Part shown: piece by piece, positions 60,674 through 64,000 of the stretch
Numbering within the stretch: the first letter of the stretch is position 1
How the letters are laid out: each line of letters begins with the position of its first letter
Assembly: GCA_944321965.1 (NCBI GenBank)
Contig: CALUNH010000003.1
Coordinates: forward strand, 62,001 to 126,000
Length of the DNA: 64,000 bases
Source of the DNA: an uncultured Alistipes sp.
GTDB taxonomy: Bacteria > Bacteroidota > Bacteroidia > Bacteroidales > Rikenellaceae
Direction of reading: 5' to 3'
Made by a program: the position numbers and the translations under genes
The notes under the pieces: model-generated
The model's input: the letters and a program-made list of their open reading frames with translations, nothing else
Told to the model about the DNA's origin: nothing
The model's database searches: none

Positions 60674-61264
60674 ATGAGAATACTCATTGATAACGGACAC
60701 GGGGCGGAAACCCCGGGGAAACGTTCCCCCGACGGATTGTTCCGTGAATACCGCTGGGCGAGAGACATTGCCGCCCGCATTGTGGAGGAACTGCGCGGCA
60801 GGAGTTATGAGGCGGAACTCCTCGTGCCGGAGGAGCGGGACATTCCCCTGTCGGAACGCTGCCGCCGCGTGAACGCCCTGTGTACGCAGGTGGGCAAGGC
60901 GGATGTCCTGCTGGTCTCCGTGCATGTCAACGCCGCAGGCAACGGAAACGGCTGGATGACGGCACGGGGCTGGTCGGCGCATGTCTCGCTGAACGCCGGA
61001 GCGCAGAGCAAGAAGTTGGCGCGGGCGCTGGTTGCCTCGGCGGAGGAAGAGGGGCTGAAGGTGCGCAGGTACTCCCCGCAGGAGCCGTACTGGGCACAGA
61101 ACCTCGCCATCTGCCGGGACACGGCCTGCGCCGCCGTGCTGACCGAGAACCTATTCATGGACAATCGCGACGACCTCGCCATGCTCAATTCCACAGAGGG
61201 CATGGAGGCTGTCGTGGCGCTCCATGTTCGGGGCATTGTGGACTACATTGAAGGGAAGCGATGA
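60674..61264 (+). CDS. N-acetylmuramoyl-L-alanine amidase endolysin
   Basis: The 196-residue protein is an Amidase_3 enzyme: ILIDNGHGAETPGKRSPDG (metal-binding His in DNGHG), LLVSVHVNAAGNG (second His), and the catalytic Glu in AVLTENLFMDN. It cuts the peptide stems from glycan chains in host peptidoglycan. The ATG at 60674 is used because the longer frame needs TTG. It overlaps the spanin-like gene by 4 bases. Confidence 0.92.
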   Translation: MRILIDNGHGAETPGKRSPDGLFREYRWARDIAARIVEELRGRSYEAELLVPEERDIPLSERCRRVNALCTQVGKADVLLVSVHVNAAGNGNGWMTARGWSAHVSLNAGAQSKKLARALVASAEEEGLKVRRYSPQEPYWAQNLAICRDTACAAVLTENLFMDNRDDLAMLNSTEGMEAVVALHVRGIVDYIEGKR

Positions 61265-61821
61265 AAGAGCTGCGGAAATTCCTTGTTTACGCCCTTGTGG
61301 GAGCTCTCTTGTGCCTGAACGTATATCAGTGCCACAGGGCTCGTGAAAAGCCGGAAATGGGCGGTTGTGGCGTTTTTACGGACACGCTGACCGTCATCGA
61401 CACAATCCCATACTACAAGCCTGTGCCCCGGGACAGCGTGGTCATACGCTACGTCACCGAAAAGCTCCCCGCCATCCCACCACGAGAGGACGGGCCGACG
61501 GGACAGGGACAGGGGAACGAAGCGGAGGCGGAACAGCCTGACAGCATGGAAGTGACAGTGCCTACCGAGCCGGACGACAGCGTGACGGTGCAGATACCCA
61601 TCACGCAGAAGCGGTACGAGACAGATCGGTACAGGGCCTATGTCAGCGGCTACCGGCCATCGCTTGACAGCCTGTTCATCTTCCCCGAGCGGCAGGTCGT
61701 CCGCATACGCGAGAAACAACGCCGATGGCATGTCGGCGTACAGGCAGGGTACGGGGTCACGCCCGCCGGATTCCAGCCTTATCTCGGAGTAGGTGTTTCA
61801 TACGATTTCCTGTCCTTTTAG
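61261..61821 (+). CDS. Spanin-like envelope protein
   Basis: The 186-residue protein has an N-terminal membrane segment (LVYALVGALLCLNVYQC). A Pro/Glu-rich linker (residues ~75-110) follows, then a beta-rich C-terminus with alternating pattern ending in Phe (WHVGVQAGYGVTP ... VGVSYDFLSF), like an outer-membrane anchor. One chain linked to both membranes would suit a unimolecular spanin for the last lysis step. The family is not proven. Confidence 0.65.
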   Translation: MKELRKFLVYALVGALLCLNVYQCHRAREKPEMGGCGVFTDTLTVIDTIPYYKPVPRDSVVIRYVTEKLPAIPPREDGPTGQGQGNEAEAEQPDSMEVTVPTEPDDSVTVQIPITQKRYETDRYRAYVSGYRPSLDSLFIFPERQVVRIREKQRRWHVGVQAGYGVTPAGFQPYLGVGVSYDFLSF

Positions 61822-61847
61822 GCGCAAGTGAATGATTTTTCAGCGAT

Positions 61848-61882
61848 TTTGGCCTCCTTATCACCATATTTTGCTACATTTG
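61848..61882 (+). promoter_or_regulatory. Promoter for the RNA leader and nuclease gene
   Basis: TTTG at 61848-61851 and TACATTTG at 61875-61882 fit the -33/-7 pair with a long 23-base spacer. Transcription would start near 61889, giving a leader of about 240 bases before the nuclease ATG. Its own promoter after the lysis genes suggests expression in the lysogen. Confidence 0.5.
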
Positions 61883-61923
61883 TGGTGACATATTGAAAAT
61901 TATAGCGTTTGCTATTGTTTTGA

Positions 61924-62059
61924 GGTTTAGAAAAATCGCCAATTTCATCGAAGCCCTTAAAAACAATGGTGAATGCCTGCGTATCCGCGTGGGCATTTTC
62001 CTTGTTAGGGCTCCAGGTATTTGGCGATACCTTCTAAACCAATCAGGAATGCCCACGCT
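61924..62059 (+). ncRNA. Structured RNA leader with alternative pairings
   Basis: Long-range helices are visible. GGTTTAGAA plus ATCGCCAA (61924-61942) pairs with TTGGCGAT plus TTCTAAACC (62021-62040). AGCCCT (61952-61957) pairs with AGGGCT (62007-62012). AATGCC (61972-61977) pairs with GGCATT (61992-61997) around a GCG/CGC tip. AATGCCCACGC at 62049-62059 can instead pair over 11 bases with GCGTGGGCATT (61987-61997), giving a pseudoknot or a switch. A small CCACT/AGTGG hairpin lies just before the gene. It could be a riboswitch-like leader or a free RNA. Confidence 0.55.
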
Positions 62060-62129
62060 TCTTTTGCGCCCATATCTGCGAACAACGGCGAACCACTATA
62101 ATTCAAGTGGCATAACCCAAATAACAGAT

Positions 62130-63206
62130 ATGGATTTCAAGGATTCAATCAGGCAGCTTGCCGAGCGCATCGACACGCTAAAGGCAGACCTCCCTACGGA
62201 GGAGGCCACGAAGAACGCCCTCATCATGCCGTTCATCAACGCTCTCGGGTACGACGTGTTCAACCCACGGGAGGTGCTCCCCGAGATGTGCTGCGACATC
62301 GGCACGAAGAAAGGCGAAAAAATAGACTACGCCATACTCAAGGACGGCGAGCCTATTATCCTCATCGAATGCAAGCACTGGCAGCAGGACTTGAACCTGC
62401 ACGATAACCAGCTCCTGCGGTATTTCAACGTATCGAAAGCCAAGTTCGGCGTGCTGACAAACGGCATCATCTACCGCTTTTATACCGACCTCGCCGAACC
62501 CAACAAGATGGACACGAAGCCATTTTTGGAGGTGAATATGCTCGACCTGAAAGACGCGCAGGTGGAGGAACTGAAGAAGTTCCACAAGTCGTATTTCAAC
62601 GTGAGCGACATATTGAGCTCCGCCAGCGAGCTGAAATACATGGGCGAGCTGAAGACGATCATCAGCAGTGAGTTCTCCGCCCCGAGCCCCGATTTCGTCA
62701 AATACTTCGGCAAGCAGGTGTACGACGGCTTCTTCATGCCGAAAGTCGTTGAACAGTTTACGCCGCTCGTAAAGCGGGCAATAGGCTCCTACATCAATGA
62801 CCTCATCTCTGACCGGCTTAAAGCTGCCATAAAGGACGAGGACACGGTACAGACGGAACAGCAACCAGAGACGTCGGCAGATACAACGGGTAAGGCAGCC
62901 GCTCCGACGAGCAAGATAGTGACGACCGAGGAGGAGCTTCAGGCGTACTATATCATCAAGTCTGTGCTGCACGGAGTAGTTCCTCCCGAGCGGGTGACAT
63001 ACAGAGACGCGCAAACATATTTTGCTGTATTCCTCGATGACAACAACCGAAAGACAGTCTGCCGCCTGTATCTCGATTCGCCCACCAACAAACGGCTGAC
63101 ATTTCTTGACGACAGCAAGGCCGAGCATCACAACAAGATTAAATCAATAGACGACATTTATAACTTCGGCGAGGAGCTTATCTCCGCAGCCAAAAAATTC
63201 CTGTAA
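62130..63206 (+). CDS. HsdR_N-type solitary nuclease
   Basis: The 358-residue protein has the N-terminal domain of type I restriction HsdR subunits: ATKNALIMPFINALGYDVFNP, then GEKIDYAILKDGEPIILIECKHW with the D...E-x-K nuclease triad, and LLRYFNVSKAKFGVLTNGIIY. No helicase motifs follow. The C-terminal half (ELQAYYIIKSVLHGVVPPERV) is an unknown domain. Solitary proteins of this kind may defend the lysogen against other phages. One base separates it from the lipoprotein gene. Confidence 0.85.
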   Translation: MDFKDSIRQLAERIDTLKADLPTEEATKNALIMPFINALGYDVFNPREVLPEMCCDIGTKKGEKIDYAILKDGEPIILIECKHWQQDLNLHDNQLLRYFNVSKAKFGVLTNGIIYRFYTDLAEPNKMDTKPFLEVNMLDLKDAQVEELKKFHKSYFNVSDILSSASELKYMGELKTIISSEFSAPSPDFVKYFGKQVYDGFFMPKVVEQFTPLVKRAIGSYINDLISDRLKAAIKDEDTVQTEQQPETSADTTGKAAAPTSKIVTTEEELQAYYIIKSVLHGVVPPERVTYRDAQTYFAVFLDDNNRKTVCRLYLDSPTNKRLTFLDDSKAEHHNKIKSIDDIYNFGEELISAAKKFL

Positions 63207-63207
63207 C

Positions 63208-63681
63208 ATGAAACGATTTGCAATTTTATGCGTTATCGGGCTTACCTTGCTGGCAACCGGTTGCTCGAAAGATGATGACGGACAGTCTTCAGGCTATTCA
63301 AAGGACGAAAGCGAAGCCCTCCAAGTTCTGAACGGCTCTTTCATTTATGACAGCGGACTTAATACGACCAGCATTGTATTCTCTCCGTTCCCCGAGCCTG
63401 TCAAAAAGAAAAGTTCGATGAACGACGTTGAAATGGAATTTCACGGGGGAATGAAATACCGAGACAACTATTATGATAATGACTTCTATTTTTATCTTGA
63501 CACAGGCAAGAAGCGGATTGTAGCATATTCGCAGCATAGCGAGAAATCCGATTATTTCAACGCTCTTGTCGGCAAGATTTGGGAATACACTATTGTAGAT
63601 GAGAATACGATCAAGCTATATGATACGGATTTGAGTAACCCGCTGCTTCACACTAACACATTTCTAAGGGATGACAGATAA
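63208..63681 (+). CDS. Small lipoprotein in the accessory locus
   Basis: The 157-residue protein has a lipoprotein signal ending TLLATGCSKDDDG, so the mature Cys is likely lipidated and the acidic SKDDD stretch may direct surface export in Bacteroidota. The body is beta-rich (FIYDSGLNTTSIVFSPFPEP; YFYLDTGKKRIVAYSQH). Co-transcribed with the nuclease gene, it may alter the cell surface of the lysogen, for example to exclude other phages. Confidence 0.75.
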   Translation: MKRFAILCVIGLTLLATGCSKDDDGQSSGYSKDESEALQVLNGSFIYDSGLNTTSIVFSPFPEPVKKKSSMNDVEMEFHGGMKYRDNYYDNDFYFYLDTGKKRIVAYSQHSEKSDYFNALVGKIWEYTIVDENTIKLYDTDLSNPLLHTNTFLRDDR

Positions 63682-63785
63682 AGCAAATGGCGGCGAATGC
63701 GGGCCGCAATTTCATTAACAATAAATTACACCAGAAAGAAATTTGAACGCATTGTAGGGCAAATTCGACAAAAATAACTTTATTC

Positions 63786-63816
63786 AAAACGGGCCAGGGA
63801 ACTGTCCCGTTTTTCT
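63786..63816 (+). terminator. Intrinsic terminator after the accessory operon
   Basis: AAAACGGG (63786-63793) and CCCGTTTT (63806-63813) form an 8-bp stem with a 12-base loop, followed by TTC. The run of T makes a good rho-independent terminator. It lies 105 bases after the lipoprotein gene. The remaining ~180 bases show no gene. Confidence 0.75.
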
Positions 63817-63841
63817 TTGGCATAGATAGCTGGCGAAATAA

Positions 63842-63976
63842 CAACAGACGTTATTCCGGATGGAAAGTTTCTTACACTTTCCAATGTAGGAAATATCTCA
63901 TCGCTTTGTATATTTGACACCGGATTCAACCATCTAAATAGCAGTAGTTTTGCAAATCTGTTGCTATTTTGTTGCT
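63842..63976 (+). repeat. Right-end repeats, possible attR area
   Basis: An interrupted palindrome TGGAAAG-N9-CTTTCCA lies near 63861-63883. Further on TGTTGC-N4-TTGTTGCT (63959-63976) repeats the arrangement at 14696-14713. A TAGTTTTG -7-like box (63945-63952) precedes it. This may be the right end of the prophage or the control region of another integrase gene beyond the window. The sequence does not decide. Confidence 0.35.
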
Positions 63977-64000
63977 AATGAAATCAGCGATACAACACAA

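Larger units (their letters stand above)
14560..63980. mobile_element. Integrated siphovirus-like prophage with DGR
   Basis: From the integrase behind mnmE to the right end there is a continuous phage genome: integrase, repressors, recombination and replication genes, terminase, portal, capsid, tail, lysis and accessory genes. The long tape measure and tail tube without a visible sheath gene point to a long non-contractile tail. Base composition is more AT-rich than the chromosome to its left. The exact ends are not resolved. The left end lies between 14560 and 14755. The right end is after 63681 and could lie beyond the window. Confidence 0.8.

Noticed and set aside
61893-62129. 79-residue N-terminal extension of the HsdR_N-type protein
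   Set aside because: The frame is open upstream of 62130, but this stretch is explained by RNA helices. The family-like protein begins at MDFKDSIRQ, so the extension is treated as a non-coding leader.
1-64000. CRISPR array
   Set aside because: No regularly spaced direct repeats with unique spacers were seen; the tandem repeats at 648-833, 23456-23485 and 37811-37850 are short and contiguous.

Overview
The window holds about 14.5 kb of a Bacteroidales chromosome followed by about 49 kb of integrated tailed-phage DNA. Several signs point to the phylum Bacteroidota: promoters of the -33 TTTG / -7 TAnnTTTG type, a parA-parB-DUF5683-transglycosylase order, an OstA-like/SurA-like/PpiC-lipoprotein cluster, and YbdG-type MscS and CPBP proteins. 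The GC-rich chromosomal part fits Rikenellaceae (Alistipes-like) best, but that genus is an inference from composition and gene order only.

Chromosome (1-14559): the C-terminal end of an AspT/YidE-type antiporter; on the minus strand an MscS channel with a Gly-Thr-Asp repeat tail, a NUDIX hydrolase, an OstA-like protein, two parvulin-type periplasmic proteins and a CPBP membrane protease; on the plus strand parA, parB, a DUF5683 protein, an MltD-like transglycosylase and mnmE.

Prophage (about 14.6 to 64.0 kb): a tyrosine integrase sits directly behind mnmE. Three minus-strand HTH repressor-like genes follow, then a rightward early region: small genes, excisionase-like and winged-helix proteins, a recombination protein, a YqaJ exonuclease, a helicase, a DUF4373 replication protein and a primase-helicase. 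Next come YopX, MazG-like and nuclease genes, then an S-adenosylmethionine (AdoMet) block: AdoMet synthetase, ParB-methyltransferase and an AdoMet decarboxylase-like protein. The late genes encode terminase, portal, a MuF-type head protein with a papain-fold toxin tail, capsid, connectors, tail tube, a frameshifted tail chaperone, a 1414-residue tape measure, distal tail and fibre proteins, and lysis proteins. A leftward island of small genes (36.6-40.2 kb) interrupts the head genes. A phage tRNA with anticodon CAT lies between the tail tube and chaperone genes. The right end carries a structured RNA leader, an HsdR_N-type nuclease and a lipoprotein, probably expressed in the lysogen.

The most striking system is a diversity-generating retroelement (DGR). 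The reverse transcriptase (54671-55699) and template repeat (54424-54534) lie next to a lectin-fold tail protein with a variable repeat (54201-54311). A second variable repeat lies 34 kb away in an early-region protein (20018-20127) between two recombination genes. Both variable repeats differ from the template at 18 of its 29 adenines and almost nowhere else. One retroelement therefore appears to diversify both a virion tip protein and a non-structural early protein.
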